From contig NZ_LVWI01000025.1 in the NCBI RefSeq assembly GCF_001909055.1, positions 1-64,000 on the forward strand: a stretch of DNA of 64,000 nt, given 5' to 3'. A program made the translations under genes and the position numbers. Origin of the DNA: Paenibacillus helianthi. GTDB lineage: Bacteria; Bacillota; Bacilli; Paenibacillales; Paenibacillaceae. Every line of letters begins with the position of its first letter. The first letter of the stretch is position 1. The notes under the pieces are model-generated. The model saw only the letters and a program-made list of their open reading frames with translations, did not search any database and had not been told where the DNA came from. Below, piece after piece: positions 42,647-51,022 of the stretch.

Positions 42647-43710
42647 TGACACCGGTTAAACGAGTCAACCGTTTTTTCATGCTTCTGACCGCGCCATTTT
42701 TCGGCTTGCTCCTCTGTTTATGGTGGTATCAGCCACCTCTTGAACTGAACCTGGGTACAGGAAAGTTCACTGCGGAACCCGGACCCGTCAAGGAAACGGC
42801 CGCGCTGCTGACTGATTTAACCGCCGCTCAAGCATCGGCCTCAACTACCATACATTCCATCGGTGCCAGTGCGAAGCTGTATAATCAGACTACAAATGCC
42901 ATGAATGCGCTGGTTCACATGGCCAAGTCCCAAACCCCGCGGCCGGAACAGATCTACAACCGCCGGATTACCTCCAGGCTGGGGATTCCTGCCGATGTCG
43001 TGCAAAGCAACCGGATTACGATTGAACTCTACCGGCTGAACCCCGGCAACTATACAGCCTACGCTTTAAAAGTAAAACTTAAAGACCCTACCGCCATGAA
43101 AATGAGTCTGGCCGGTGACGGCAAAGGCGCAGCAGAAACGACAATGCAGGCCGTGAACCGCTATGGTGCGACTGCCGGCATCAACGCCGGAGGCTTTGCT
43201 GACCAGGACGGCAAGCGCTACCCGCTCTCCACAACGGTCGTCGGCGGTCAGTACTTATACGGCTTCGAATCCAGCTATAAGGATCTCAGCTTTGTGGGTC
43301 TGAACGCATCCGGCCAGCTGATCGGCGGCCAATTCTATAGCAGGACCCAGCTGGACCAATTGCGTCCGGTCTTCGGCGCCACTTTTGTCCCGGTCCTGCT
43401 GAAGAACAGCAACAAGATGCCCATTCCATCCAAATGGCAGTTGTCTCCCAAACGTGCCCCCCGCACGGTTATTGGCAAGTATAAGGATGACCAGATGCTG
43501 ATCATGGTAGCTGACGGCTATAATGAAAATGGCAACTCCGGAGCGACTCTGGCGGAGCTTCAGAACAAGCTATGGAGCATGGGCGTCATTGATGCCTACA
43601 ATCTGGATGGCGGCGGATCCTCCTCGTTGATTTTCAATGGACGGGTCATTAACCGGCCGTCGGATGGAAACCTGCGCAAGGTTCCTACTAACTTCCTCTT
43701 CTTTAGATAA
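42643..43710 (+). CDS. Phosphodiester glycosidase (NAGPA domain) family protein
   Basis: Predicted 355-residue exported protein. An N-terminal anchor (about 11-28) precedes a linker and the NAGPA/DUF2233 domain (about 135-355) with INAGGFADQDG (about 180), APRTVIGKYKDDQMLIMVADG (about 285-305) and YNLDGGGSSSLIFNGRVINRPSDG (about 325-348). The family includes the mannose-6-phosphate uncovering enzyme and bacterial proteins that act on sugar phosphodiesters in cell-wall polymers. It is coupled to the coiled-coil membrane protein, which suggests an envelope complex. The substrate is not known. Confidence 0.85.
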   Translation: MMTPVKRVNRFFMLLTAPFFGLLLCLWWYQPPLELNLGTGKFTAEPGPVKETAALLTDLTAAQASASTTIHSIGASAKLYNQTTNAMNALVHMAKSQTPRPEQIYNRRITSRLGIPADVVQSNRITIELYRLNPGNYTAYALKVKLKDPTAMKMSLAGDGKGAAETTMQAVNRYGATAGINAGGFADQDGKRYPLSTTVVGGQYLYGFESSYKDLSFVGLNASGQLIGGQFYSRTQLDQLRPVFGATFVPVLLKNSNKMPIPSKWQLSPKRAPRTVIGKYKDDQMLIMVADGYNENGNSGATLAELQNKLWSMGVIDAYNLDGGGSSSLIFNGRVINRPSDGNLRKVPTNFLFFR

Positions 43711-43813
43711 ATATTATGTAATGTCAATGAGGCAGATCACATTTACGTTTATTTTTGGAAGACTGGGGGTTATAATTAGGAAAACGAATACAGTCACTCA
43801 CGGAGGTGCACGC

Positions 43814-43918
43814 ATGTCGTTTTCTCTGACTTTCTGGATTATCACCCTTGTGTTCCTGTTGTTTCTTGCCGGTATCCTTACTGCTTCGTACAACGATGAC
43901 AAGACCAATGGCCTGTAA
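43814..43918 (+). CDS. 34-residue membrane peptide
   Basis: CGGAGGTG lies 7 nt before an ATG that opens a 34-codon frame ending at TAA directly before a strong terminator. Residues 6-25 (TFWIITLVFLLFLAGILTAS) form one membrane helix and the tail is YNDDKTNGL. TATAAT at 43771-43776 is a candidate -10. Promoter, ribosome site, ORF and terminator together make a complete small gene. Its family is not recognised. Confidence 0.65.
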   Translation: MSFSLTFWIITLVFLLFLAGILTASYNDDKTNGL

Positions 43919-43953
43919 AAAAAAGCGCCGCACAAATGTGCGGCGCTTTTTTT
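43919..43953 (+). terminator. Terminator of the 34-residue peptide gene
   Basis: AAGCGCCGCAC and GTGCGGCGCTT flank an AAAT loop, followed by seven T. An A-run upstream makes it work on the minus strand too. The next 186 bp (43954-44139) hold nothing recognisable. Confidence 0.9.
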
Positions 43954-44139
43954 GGGGGAACAATCCCTTCTATCCCTTAGGGACGGTCAGGGTCCTTGGT
44001 CAGTACAGCAGTCGCCGCTTGGCTGCAGCCCACTTTTGAAGCAACGTCTGGAGTGGGTGTTCCCGCAAGAGGCGCAATTTGATGCCTTTTCTATGTACAT
44101 GTTGCCTCTTGCACATTCTACTGAAATGTCCGTTCTGAT

Positions 44140-44394
44140 CTAGGCGTGTCTTGGCAATTGGGTCATTTCCGTCAGGCAATCAGCACAAATATAACGATCC
44201 TTATATTCGCTTACGCCTTCCATCGATCCGCAAAAGACACATTTGGGACGGTAACGCTCCAGAATGATATGGTCGCCTTGCACCAGGATTTCTACAGGAT
44301 CACCTTCATTCATTTGATACCTTTTACGCAGGGACTTAGGCAGAACAATTCTACCCAGCTGATCTACTTTTCGAACTACGCCAGCAGGTTTCAT
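44140..44394 (-). CDS. AbrB-family regulator with C-terminal zinc-ribbon-like motif
   Basis: Predicted 84-residue transition-state-type regulator. The AbrB swapped-hairpin domain (about 1-50: GVVRKVDQLGRIVLPKSLRKR, EGDPVEILVQGDHIILERY) is followed by CVFCGSMEGVSEYKDRYICADC (52-73), a CxxC-x16-CxxC metal-binding type motif absent from B. subtilis AbrB but known from related AbrB proteins of Paenibacillus and clostridia. The ATG follows AGGAGAG at a long 13 nt. A Spo0A box overlaps the presumed -35. Regulation of post-exponential functions is expected from the family. Confidence 0.85.
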   Translation of the reverse strand: MKPAGVVRKVDQLGRIVLPKSLRKRYQMNEGDPVEILVQGDHIILERYRPKCVFCGSMEGVSEYKDRYICADCLTEMTQLPRHA

Positions 44395-44453
44395 ATCTAA
44401 CTTACACTCTCCTGTTCAACTAAAAATTAGTAGCTACTACTTATTTCGGCACT

Positions 44454-44483
44454 ATTCAACTATTTCGTTATCAAAATGTCGAA
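44454..44483 (-). promoter_or_regulatory. abrB-like promoter with overlapping Spo0A box
   Basis: On the minus strand TCGACA (44477-44482), 17-bp spacer and TTGAAT (44454-44459) form a modest promoter. The plus strand reads TGTCGAA (44477-44483), an exact Spo0A box, over the -35. A 12-bp palindrome TAGTAGCTACTA (44428-44439) lies downstream. Confidence 0.45.
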
Positions 44484-44517
44484 TCCTGCTGAAAAAATTA
44501 AAAAATCATGTTTTCTT

Positions 44518-44982
44518 TTAGAACAGTTGCGGAAAATCCATCTGCCGCAGTGCTTCATAGACAATAATTGCCGCTGAATTCGATAAGTTCAACGATCTTA
44601 CCGCTTCACTCATCGGCATACGCATGACGGTTTCCTTGCCAGCTTCCAGAATCTCCGGAGACAAGCCTTTGGTTTCCTTGCCGAATACAAAAAAATCCCC
44701 ATCCCGGAACGTGAAATCGCTGTAGCGCTTGTCCGCCTTCGTTGTGGCATAAAAGAAACGACCATCTGCATACTTTTCCAGCACTTCCGCAAAGGAGTCA
44801 TGATATTCGATGTGCACCGCATGCCAATAATCCAGGCCGGCACGCTTTAACGTGGCATCGTCTGTACGGAAGCCGAGCGGACGCACCAGATGAAGGTGGG
44901 TTCCTGTAGCTGCACAGGTACGGGCGATATTGCCGGTGTTGGCCGGGATCTCCGGCTCCACCAGCACAATGTGTAATGCCAT
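44518..44982 (-). CDS. trmL: tRNA (cytidine(34)-2'-O)-methyltransferase
   Basis: Predicted 154-residue SPOUT methyltransferase that modifies the wobble base of tRNA-Leu. EPEIPANTGNIARTCAATG near the N-terminus, LVRPLGF, and the knotted SAM-binding end FVFGKETKGLSPEIL, MRMPMSEAVRSLNLSNSAAIIVYEAL are the TrmL set. ATG 44982 gives the family length; an upstream in-frame start adds 19 residues without homology. Nothing in its surroundings links it to a pathway. Confidence 0.93.
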   Translation of the reverse strand: MALHIVLVEPEIPANTGNIARTCAATGTHLHLVRPLGFRTDDATLKRAGLDYWHAVHIEYHDSFAEVLEKYADGRFFYATTKADKRYSDFTFRDGDFFVFGKETKGLSPEILEAGKETVMRMPMSEAVRSLNLSNSAAIIVYEALRQMDFPQLF

Positions 44983-45071
44983 AAGGTATGAACTTCCTCT
45001 CTGCAGGCTCAACGGCCTATTGGTGTGTGTAGGAGGCATGGCGGCCGGGTAATGGGACTATTTCAAAGCAG

Positions 45072-45097
45072 AAAACCTTCCGCCTGTTGGCGGAAGG
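45072..45097 (-). terminator. Terminator of serC
   Basis: CCTTCCGCC-AACA-GGCGGAAGG on the minus strand is followed by TTTTCTGC. Confidence 0.78.
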
Positions 45098-45115
45098 CCG
45101 CAAAATTTGCATTCA

Positions 45116-46204
45116 TTAACCTTGAGTTTGCCGGAAATGCTTCATGAAATCAGATAGCGCCTTTACGCTCTCGTAAGGAACAGCGTTGTATATGGAAGCG
45201 CGTAAGCCCCCAACACTGCGGTGTCCCTTCAGCCCAACAAAACCTTCCTGCTCGGCTGCTTTGACAAATTGCTTCTCCAGCTCTTCCGACTGCATCCGGA
45301 AGGTAACGTTCATAATGGAACGGCTGCCTGCTTCTGCAACTCCACGGTAGAAACCGTCGCTGCCATCGATATGGTCATACAGCAGGCCTGCTTTATCGCG
45401 GTTCTTGACTTCAATGCCGGCCAGCCCGCCTTGCTCCTCAATCCATTTTAACACTTCGTTAACCATATATACAGAGAATGATGGTGGTGTATTGTACAAA
45501 GAGTTGTTCTTCGAGTGTGTATCATAACGCAGGATCGTTGGAATGTTCGAAGGAGACTTGGCAATCAGCTCTTCCTTAACAATCACTACGGTTACACCGG
45601 AAGGTCCAAGATTTTTCTGCGCACCGGCATAGATCAGCCCGAATTGATTCACGTCAAAGGAACGGCTGAGAATGTCACTGGACATATCCGCGATCAGTGG
45701 AATGGAACCGGCATCCGGATACTCCGCGTACTGCGTACCTTCAATCGTCTCATTCGACGTAATGTGCAGATAAGCTGCATTGTCTGCTGCCTTGATGCTG
45801 CTCAGCTCTGGAATGGCCAGGAACTTCTTGTCTTCGGAAGAAGCGGCGACATGTGCGCCCCCAACAAGCTTCGCTTCCTTGAAAGCCTTCTCCGCCCAGC
45901 TTCCTGTCATAACATAGCTGCCTACCTGACCTTCAGAGATAAAGTTCATCGGGATCATGGCGAACTGTGTGCTTGCTCCACCTTGAATGAACAGAACCTT
46001 GTAGCCTTTAGGATTGCCGAGGAGCGAAAGCAGACGTTCCTGCGCTTCATTATGCACGGATTCGTATATTGCCCCGCGGTGCGACATCTCCATAATGGAC
46101 ATTCCGCTTTCCCGGAAATCAACAAACTCCGCTTGTGCGCGTTCAAGTACTGTAAGCGGCAGTGCCGCCGGACCTGCGTTAAAATTGTATGCTCTCTTGT
46201 TCAA
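45116..46204 (-). CDS. serC: Phosphoserine aminotransferase
   Basis: Predicted 362-residue PLP enzyme of serine biosynthesis, converting 3-phosphohydroxypyruvate and glutamate to phosphoserine, EC 2.6.1.52. The cofactor Lys is K197 in IYAGAQKNLGPSG; RAYNFNAGPAALP, MEMSHRG, FIQGGASTQFAM and the C-terminal GLKGHRSVGGLRASIYNA are family signatures. The start is a TTG at 46204 behind GGGGAG, which gives MNKRAYNF and the standard length; the longer frame adds a hydrophobic 24-residue tail not found in SerC. It is preceded by its own promoter. Confidence 0.95.
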   Translation of the reverse strand: MNKRAYNFNAGPAALPLTVLERAQAEFVDFRESGMSIMEMSHRGAIYESVHNEAQERLLSLLGNPKGYKVLFIQGGASTQFAMIPMNFISEGQVGSYVMTGSWAEKAFKEAKLVGGAHVAASSEDKKFLAIPELSSIKAADNAAYLHITSNETIEGTQYAEYPDAGSIPLIADMSSDILSRSFDVNQFGLIYAGAQKNLGPSGVTVVIVKEELIAKSPSNIPTILRYDTHSKNNSLYNTPPSFSVYMVNEVLKWIEEQGGLAGIEVKNRDKAGLLYDHIDGSDGFYRGVAEAGSRSIMNVTFRMQSEELEKQFVKAAEQEGFVGLKGHRSVGGLRASIYNAVPYESVKALSDFMKHFRQTQG

Positions 46205-46247
46205 AATTGCTCCCCACCCTTTCTCTCCTATGAATATGGATATCGCT

Positions 46248-46276
46248 ATGATAGCAATAATCTCACACACCATCAA
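46248..46276 (-). promoter_or_regulatory. serC promoter
   Basis: TTGATG (46271-46276), 17-bp spacer and extended -10 TGCTATCAT (46248-46256), about 45 bp before the TTG start. Confidence 0.75.
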
Positions 46277-46312
46277 GTATAATTATTCACATAGGAGGGA
46301 AGATCGCATGCA

Positions 46313-47197
46313 TTAGAAGTTGAAAAATTGGAAGCTGCGGCTCCAATGCTTGCTGTGACGCGGTAAAATACTGATGTCCACAAAAACCTCGGGAGAAATT
46401 ACATGTTTTTCACCCCACAGCGCCATCCGCTCAGCTGTGAAATCTCCACTCTCCTTCACAGCGACTCCACCCGGGGAATACCGCAGTTCCCAGAAGCAGT
46501 CAGCCTCCCCTTGCTCCTGGCCTGCCAGCTTGCAGTAGAATGAACGGTCAGGCTCTGCCCTCCAGCTGAGGGTATTGCCCGATACCGCCAGCAGCTCTGC
46601 CGTATACGACGATTCCGGATCTTCCACTCTCAGTCCGGCCGGGATTCTAAGCTCGTAGTCCGGTCCGACATTTGCACCGTTAATCCCCACAAAGTTATGG
46701 ATGTACTCTTCGGTATGCAGAGGTTTGTCTCCCTTGTTCTCCAGCGTGTAGTGAATGTTCAGCCGGTCTTGTTGCAGCAGAATAGTCTTGCTCAAAAGCA
46801 TGCTGTACCCCCTGCACTCCATAGGCTGAACGGTATATGTAACAGACACCGCGCTCCGTTCCTCTTTGACCTCAAAAGGAATCAGAGGATAGCTCCCGAA
46901 AAAATCGTATGGCGCATCGCTTACCTTCTGCAGCAGCCCAACTCCGAGCTTCGGAAACCACTCGCCAACCGCTGCTTCCTCATAACCAATTGCCCGGGAA
47001 ATGCCGAACTCATTACAGAAGCCCATACCGCCGCTTCCTTGACCTGGAACCAGGCTCTCCGGTACGCCAAAGGTATGTTGCCCCTGCAGTAAAGTCACTC
47101 CTGTAATAAATCCGGTCCAATCGAAGCGGGTACCGCTATACTCCCCGACATCGGCAATATCCACCTTAAGAATGCCATTTGTAAGACTGTAAGCCAT
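46313..47197 (-). CDS. Galactose mutarotase-like / aldose epimerase family protein
   Basis: Predicted 294-residue beta-sandwich protein of the mutarotase-like superfamily. FDWTGFITGVTL near the N-terminus, GFCNEFGI, a central YTLENKGDKPLHTEEYIHNFVGING block with candidate catalytic His, and FWELRYSPGGVAVKESGDF support a sugar-binding fold. It is more divergent than GalM and the residues of the aldose-1-epimerase active site are not all clear. The ATG follows AAAGGAAGG. It lies between serC and the GH94 gene on the same strand; a link to GH94 sugar handling is possible. Confidence 0.7.
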   Translation of the reverse strand: MAYSLTNGILKVDIADVGEYSGTRFDWTGFITGVTLLQGQHTFGVPESLVPGQGSGGMGFCNEFGISRAIGYEEAAVGEWFPKLGVGLLQKVSDAPYDFFGSYPLIPFEVKEERSAVSVTYTVQPMECRGYSMLLSKTILLQQDRLNIHYTLENKGDKPLHTEEYIHNFVGINGANVGPDYELRIPAGLRVEDPESSYTAELLAVSGNTLSWRAEPDRSFYCKLAGQEQGEADCFWELRYSPGGVAVKESGDFTAERMALWGEKHVISPEVFVDISILPRHSKHWSRSFQFFNF

Positions 47198-47318
47198 CTT
47201 TGAAACCTTCCTTTCTACAACTGCTAGTCTTGACTTAGCCTATTCTTATTATTAACCATAACATTCATCCAAACGCTACTCTTTTCGGTAACGTATGTTG
47301 CCGAACGTCTGTGTATTC

Positions 47319-47363
47319 AAGTGGAAACGGCTACGCTGTCCTTATAAGGGCAGCATCCGTTTC
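47319..47363. repeat. Hairpin element with AAGTGGAAA end
   Basis: GAAACGG...CCGTTTC (47324-47330 and 47357-47363) encloses GCTG...CAGC and the palindrome CCTTATAAGG. The left edge CAAGTGGAAA resembles the AGTGGA repeats at 11-204. It is probably a dispersed intergenic element; copy number elsewhere is unknown. Confidence 0.5.
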
Positions 47364-47420
47364 AGCGAGAAAGAGAAGGATCATCTATTGCGCGTAACAT
47401 ATAAATTCTTATCTTTCAGG

Positions 47421-47462
47421 AAAAAAGCGCCTGCCGCCGGAGATCCGGCCAACCTGGCGCTT
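47421..47462 (-). terminator. Terminator of the GH94 gene
   Basis: On the minus strand AAGCGCC...GGCGCTT encloses GCCGG...CCGGC and is followed by TTTT. Confidence 0.8.
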
Positions 47463-47477
47463 CTTCTATTTATCCTG

Positions 47478-50213
47478 CTAGACCAGCTCCACCCGCAGGA
47501 GGTGAACCTCTCCTTCCGGCAAGGCTGTCAGCAGGCTGCGGGGAATCACGACACCCTCTGAGACGCGCTGAAGCGTCACCTCAGCGCCGTTGAGCATAGC
47601 CGAATGTATTTGGTACTCTCCGTAATCTGCGCGGCTTGTGGACACGTAGACGACCTCCAGCACACGTTCCGCGAATATTGTCTTGATCGACGCCTGGCCT
47701 TCCTTATCGAACTGCTCTTTCATCAGCTTGGGCTGAAGAAGCAGATCACCCAGTTTGCCTTTGACGCCGAACACCTCTGTCACCATAGTCAGCAGCATCC
47801 AGCTTGCGGAGCCGGTCAAATACGTGTACATCCCTCTGCCCTGTTCATTAATGTACTCGGGAATGCCGGGGTACATCCGGCTGAGTTCGAAATTGGCGCT
47901 CAGGCTGTACAGTGAATCCAGCACCTTGCGTCCTTCTTTAACATAGCCGCGCTTATAAAGTGCGTTCCCGTACATCACTGTCATATGGCTGAACATAGCT
48001 CCGTTCTCTTTGTGCCCAAAAGCAAACCCGAATGCACGGCCCAAATTCTGCTGAATGCCGCCAAAGTTCGAATTCAGCCGGTACCCGATTTTCTCATCAT
48101 ACAGATTGCGCTCCACGGCTGCAATGATCTGCGGAATCTGCTCAGGTGAGGCCGCATGGCCGAGGAGCGGGAACACCTGCCCCGTCAGTGTCATTCGGAC
48201 ATTGTTTTCGAATTCTCCCTCGACACGTTCGCTGTCATTATTATAATAGCCATTGAACCAGCCGTCTCCTTGTCCGCTCTGTATCCACTCGCTCCGGCGC
48301 AGATGTTCGAATATCCACTCTGCTTTATGAGCCAGATCATCCGCCACCTTTTCCACAGCAAGCTCTGCACGTCTGCCGCTCACCTTGTTGGGTGCAGCAG
48401 CATAGTACCGGTCGAGGAGCGCAAGCTTGGCAGATACGGACTCATAATCCACCGCTACATGCAATGAATCCAGCAGCAGCGTTATTTCTTCTGCCAGCTC
48501 CAATATTTCAAGCCCTTTGTACTCTTTCAGCGTGCGCAGCAAACGGGAGAGATCCAGCAGATTACTGGCGTAGAAGGAAGTGAAGGTGACACTCTCACCA
48601 CGCTGTGCCGCCATATCAAGCCCGTCATTCCAGTCAGCGCCTTCCAACAGAATATTGTTGTGTTCGCCCACGTTGAAGAACGGAACCAGATTCTGTAGCA
48701 GAATATGCTCCAGGATCGTCCCCGAATATTGCTCTCCGTTCATGGTTTGAAGAGTGCTGCCAGCGGACACATCCCAGGAAGTATCGCGCTCCCTGCAGCG
48801 GGCCATGAACGAATCACGGAAATAGCTCTGCTGCTCAAACAGGAAGTCCAGATCTCCGCTCTGATCCAGGTACAGCATGGTTGTTAGGAACGGCCAAGCC
48901 CCGTGGTCCATCCACACGCGCGGAATATTGTTTCGGTCGGCAATGAACTCACCCGGCTGCTGGCCGATAATCGTTGCATTGCTGCCGTCAATTCTCACAC
49001 CGGCATAGTTATTCAGCAGCAGACTGCGGACATCCGCCGGTTCCATGATCAGCAGCGCCAGACAATCTTGCCAGAGATCACGCCAACCACGTCCACCCCG
49101 CCCATAATCATGATACGGTAAAAAAGAATTGCCATAAAGTCTGCGCAGCACCGGCTGCAGTGTGACCCATTTCATCCACTGGTCCGCAGCCGGGTCGCTG
49201 GTATGGAACTCCACCGTATTCACCTTATCCGCCCAGAACGATTTATTTTCCTGAAGTCTATTATCAAAAGCATCGATGGAGCCGTATTTCTCCATCAACG
49301 CCGAAATATCGATTCTATCATTGCCGATGGCCAGCAAAACCACATAAGAAATACTCTGGCCTGGCTGTAAAGCTACCGTGGCAAACCGCAGCCCTCCAAG
49401 CGCTTCGTAGCCTTCCTTATGCACACCTCCACCTGCTCCGACTTGCGGTTCCAGATTCATTACCACCGCTTCCGGCCAATCCAAACTCCCGCCTTCACCG
49501 ATGAATTCCTCCTGTACCGGGAAGAATCCAACGGGCTGCCCTCCGCCTTCTGCGGCACCAAACACCCCATAAGAGGTGTGATTGACCCGGTGCCCACGCT
49601 CATCGAAAGAAAGAGCCGGTTGTACTTCAACGCCATGCGCAGAGGTATAAATCCGGTTCAGCAGTGAAGTGACATGTCGATGGTCGCGCAGATCGTCCGC
49701 TGAACGCGCATACAATGGAACCGCCGCTGTCGGCGTTATCGTGGTTTCCTCTGCCGAGGAATTAGTGAGCACAACCTTCATAAGCTCCACTTTATCGTTA
49801 CCCGCCGGTACATAACTGGTGATTACTGCCCTGATCCCTAACTCCCGGCTCTCACGGGTCACGCGGTGCCACAGCAATCCGGCTTCCAATACGGCATTGT
49901 CAGCTTCATCACCATACATCTTGGCATTTTGCCGGGCGGAATTCCCTGCTGCTGACCAGGCGCCTTTACCTTCCACATAGACCCAGAAATTGCGGGAAGC
50001 TCGTGAGTTATGCAGGTCCTCCACCGACAAGGGGGGTGTCAGAAAGGTATTATGGCCCGAAGTGACCTGACCGTGAAGCTTAGGGCTGACGGAAGACATC
50101 ATGCCCCCCTCATTCACCAGAGGAAAATATAAAAAGCTGCTGCGGTCTGGCTGCTTCAGACTGAAATCCCCATTATTCCCGTTAAAAATCCATCCCGTTC
50201 CCTTTTGATTCAT
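47478..50213 (-). CDS. GH94 disaccharide phosphorylase (laminaribiose phosphorylase candidate)
   Basis: Predicted 911-residue phosphorylase. An N-terminal beta-sandwich (about 1-300) is followed by a linker and an (alpha/alpha)6 barrel with GRGGRGWRDLWQDCLALL (about 380) and the general-acid Asp in LLEGADWNDGLDM (about 545), typical of GH94. Length is above cellobiose phosphorylases (about 810) and near that remembered for Paenibacillus laminaribiose phosphorylase, so a beta-1,3 specificity is a candidate only. ATG 50213 has AAAGGA at 8 nt; an ATG three codons earlier directly abuts it. A LacI-type operator lies downstream of its -10. No signal peptide: cytosolic, phosphate-dependent cleavage of imported sugar. 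Confidence 0.85.
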   Translation of the reverse strand: MNQKGTGWIFNGNNGDFSLKQPDRSSFLYFPLVNEGGMMSSVSPKLHGQVTSGHNTFLTPPLSVEDLHNSRASRNFWVYVEGKGAWSAAGNSARQNAKMYGDEADNAVLEAGLLWHRVTRESRELGIRAVITSYVPAGNDKVELMKVVLTNSSAEETTITPTAAVPLYARSADDLRDHRHVTSLLNRIYTSAHGVEVQPALSFDERGHRVNHTSYGVFGAAEGGGQPVGFFPVQEEFIGEGGSLDWPEAVVMNLEPQVGAGGGVHKEGYEALGGLRFATVALQPGQSISYVVLLAIGNDRIDISALMEKYGSIDAFDNRLQENKSFWADKVNTVEFHTSDPAADQWMKWVTLQPVLRRLYGNSFLPYHDYGRGGRGWRDLWQDCLALLIMEPADVRSLLLNNYAGVRIDGSNATIIGQQPGEFIADRNNIPRVWMDHGAWPFLTTMLYLDQSGDLDFLFEQQSYFRDSFMARCRERDTSWDVSAGSTLQTMNGEQYSGTILEHILLQNLVPFFNVGEHNNILLEGADWNDGLDMAAQRGESVTFTSFYASNLLDLSRLLRTLKEYKGLEILELAEEITLLLDSLHVAVDYESVSAKLALLDRYYAAAPNKVSGRRAELAVEKVADDLAHKAEWIFEHLRRSEWIQSGQGDGWFNGYYNNDSERVEGEFENNVRMTLTGQVFPLLGHAASPEQIPQIIAAVERNLYDEKIGYRLNSNFGGIQQNLGRAFGFAFGHKENGAMFSHMTVMYGNALYKRGYVKEGRKVLDSLYSLSANFELSRMYPGIPEYINEQGRGMYTYLTGSASWMLLTMVTEVFGVKGKLGDLLLQPKLMKEQFDKEGQASIKTIFAERVLEVVYVSTSRADYGEYQIHSAMLNGAEVTLQRVSEGVVIPRSLLTALPEGEVHLLRVELV

Positions 50214-50244
50214 TGAATTCATCCTTTCTACCGCTCATATTACA

Positions 50245-50256
50245 GAAACCGGTTTC
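50245..50256. promoter_or_regulatory. LacI-type operator palindrome, GH94 promoter
   Basis: GAAACCGGTTTC is a perfect palindrome that begins 7 bp after the -10. It is identical to the core of the site at the CGTase promoter (7165-7178). Confidence 0.6.
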
Positions 50257-50263
50257 GATTTTT

Positions 50264-50292
50264 ATTATCACACCGTAGGATTTCTTTGTAAA
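50264..50292 (-). promoter_or_regulatory. GH94 promoter
   Basis: TTTACA (50287-50292), 17-bp spacer and GATAAT (50264-50269) on the minus strand. Confidence 0.65.
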
Positions 50293-50966
50293 GTTATTTC
50301 TACGGCATCAATTATTTCTATAAAACCCCGTAAACACAGGTATACTCCATATCACATGTGTAGTCCAGATAAGCGAAACCATTTTCGTAAATAGTCATCC
50401 ACTGAATGAAAGAGGCTATTTCCCGAGTAAGTAATTAGTTATATTTTCATTAATCGCATGCAAACTGTTTCTATGTAAGCGTAACCCAAATTATTAGATG
50501 AAAGTTATGGACTTTCACGGGTGGATTTTACGAAAAATCCCGAAAACAGAAACTAATCTTCTGTTCCAGCACCTTTGATCATGTAACTGCCCAAGCTAAC
50601 TCCCCTCTTCTCTACAGGGAGATTGTAAACAAATCGGATTCACACATTCCTCGAAGCCCCCGGTGTGATTCCAGAAGCCGCTGACGCCCTCGCTACGGCC
50701 TCAAAGCCTTTGCTTCATAATTGCACCACTGCGCCGCTGTAAAGCCAATAGAGAGTCGCTCAGCGCCTTCATGTTCATACTGCAGCTCCAATTCCCCACA
50801 TCTTTGGTTTGCCCACTACTGGCATCTCTTCTTATGAAGAACAAACTCACCCTAACGGGTGAATCCAGCACCTCATTGCCGCAGGTACGGCATTGCTCCT
50901 AAATCAAGTGTATTTCTACCTCCCATTCTGCCCGCTGGCCCGTTTATGGCGAGATTTTCCTGTACA
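50293..50966. other. Long intergenic stretch between glnA and the GH94 gene
   Basis: No complete gene is supported. It includes an imperfect palindrome CGAAACCATTTTCG (about 50374-50387) and a 65-codon minus-strand frame (50701-50898). Confidence 0.35.
50701..50898 (-). other. 65-codon open frame without a clear start, possible gene fragment
   Basis: The minus-strand frame reads QCRTCGNEVLDSPVRV, then LFFIRRDASSGQTKDVGNW and a Leu/Arg-rich end. Composition looks protein-like, with a CxxC near the start. A stop immediately precedes it and the first usable start (GTG, 50874) has no ribosome site. It may be a gene relic or chance. Confidence 0.3.
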
Positions 50967-50996
50967 TCAAAAAGCCCCCGGTTTCCCGGAGGCTTC
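50967..50996 (-). terminator. Terminator of glnA
   Basis: AAGCCTCCGG-GAAA-CCGGGGGCTT on the minus strand is followed by TTTG. Confidence 0.75.
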
Positions 50997-51022
50997 TTGA
51001 TTTACTATATAATTATGCGATC

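Noticed and set aside
50476..50489. cre-like TGTAAGCGTAACCC upstream of the GH94 gene
   Set aside because: It lacks the terminal CA and one inner consensus base, and lies 185 bp upstream of the promoter.
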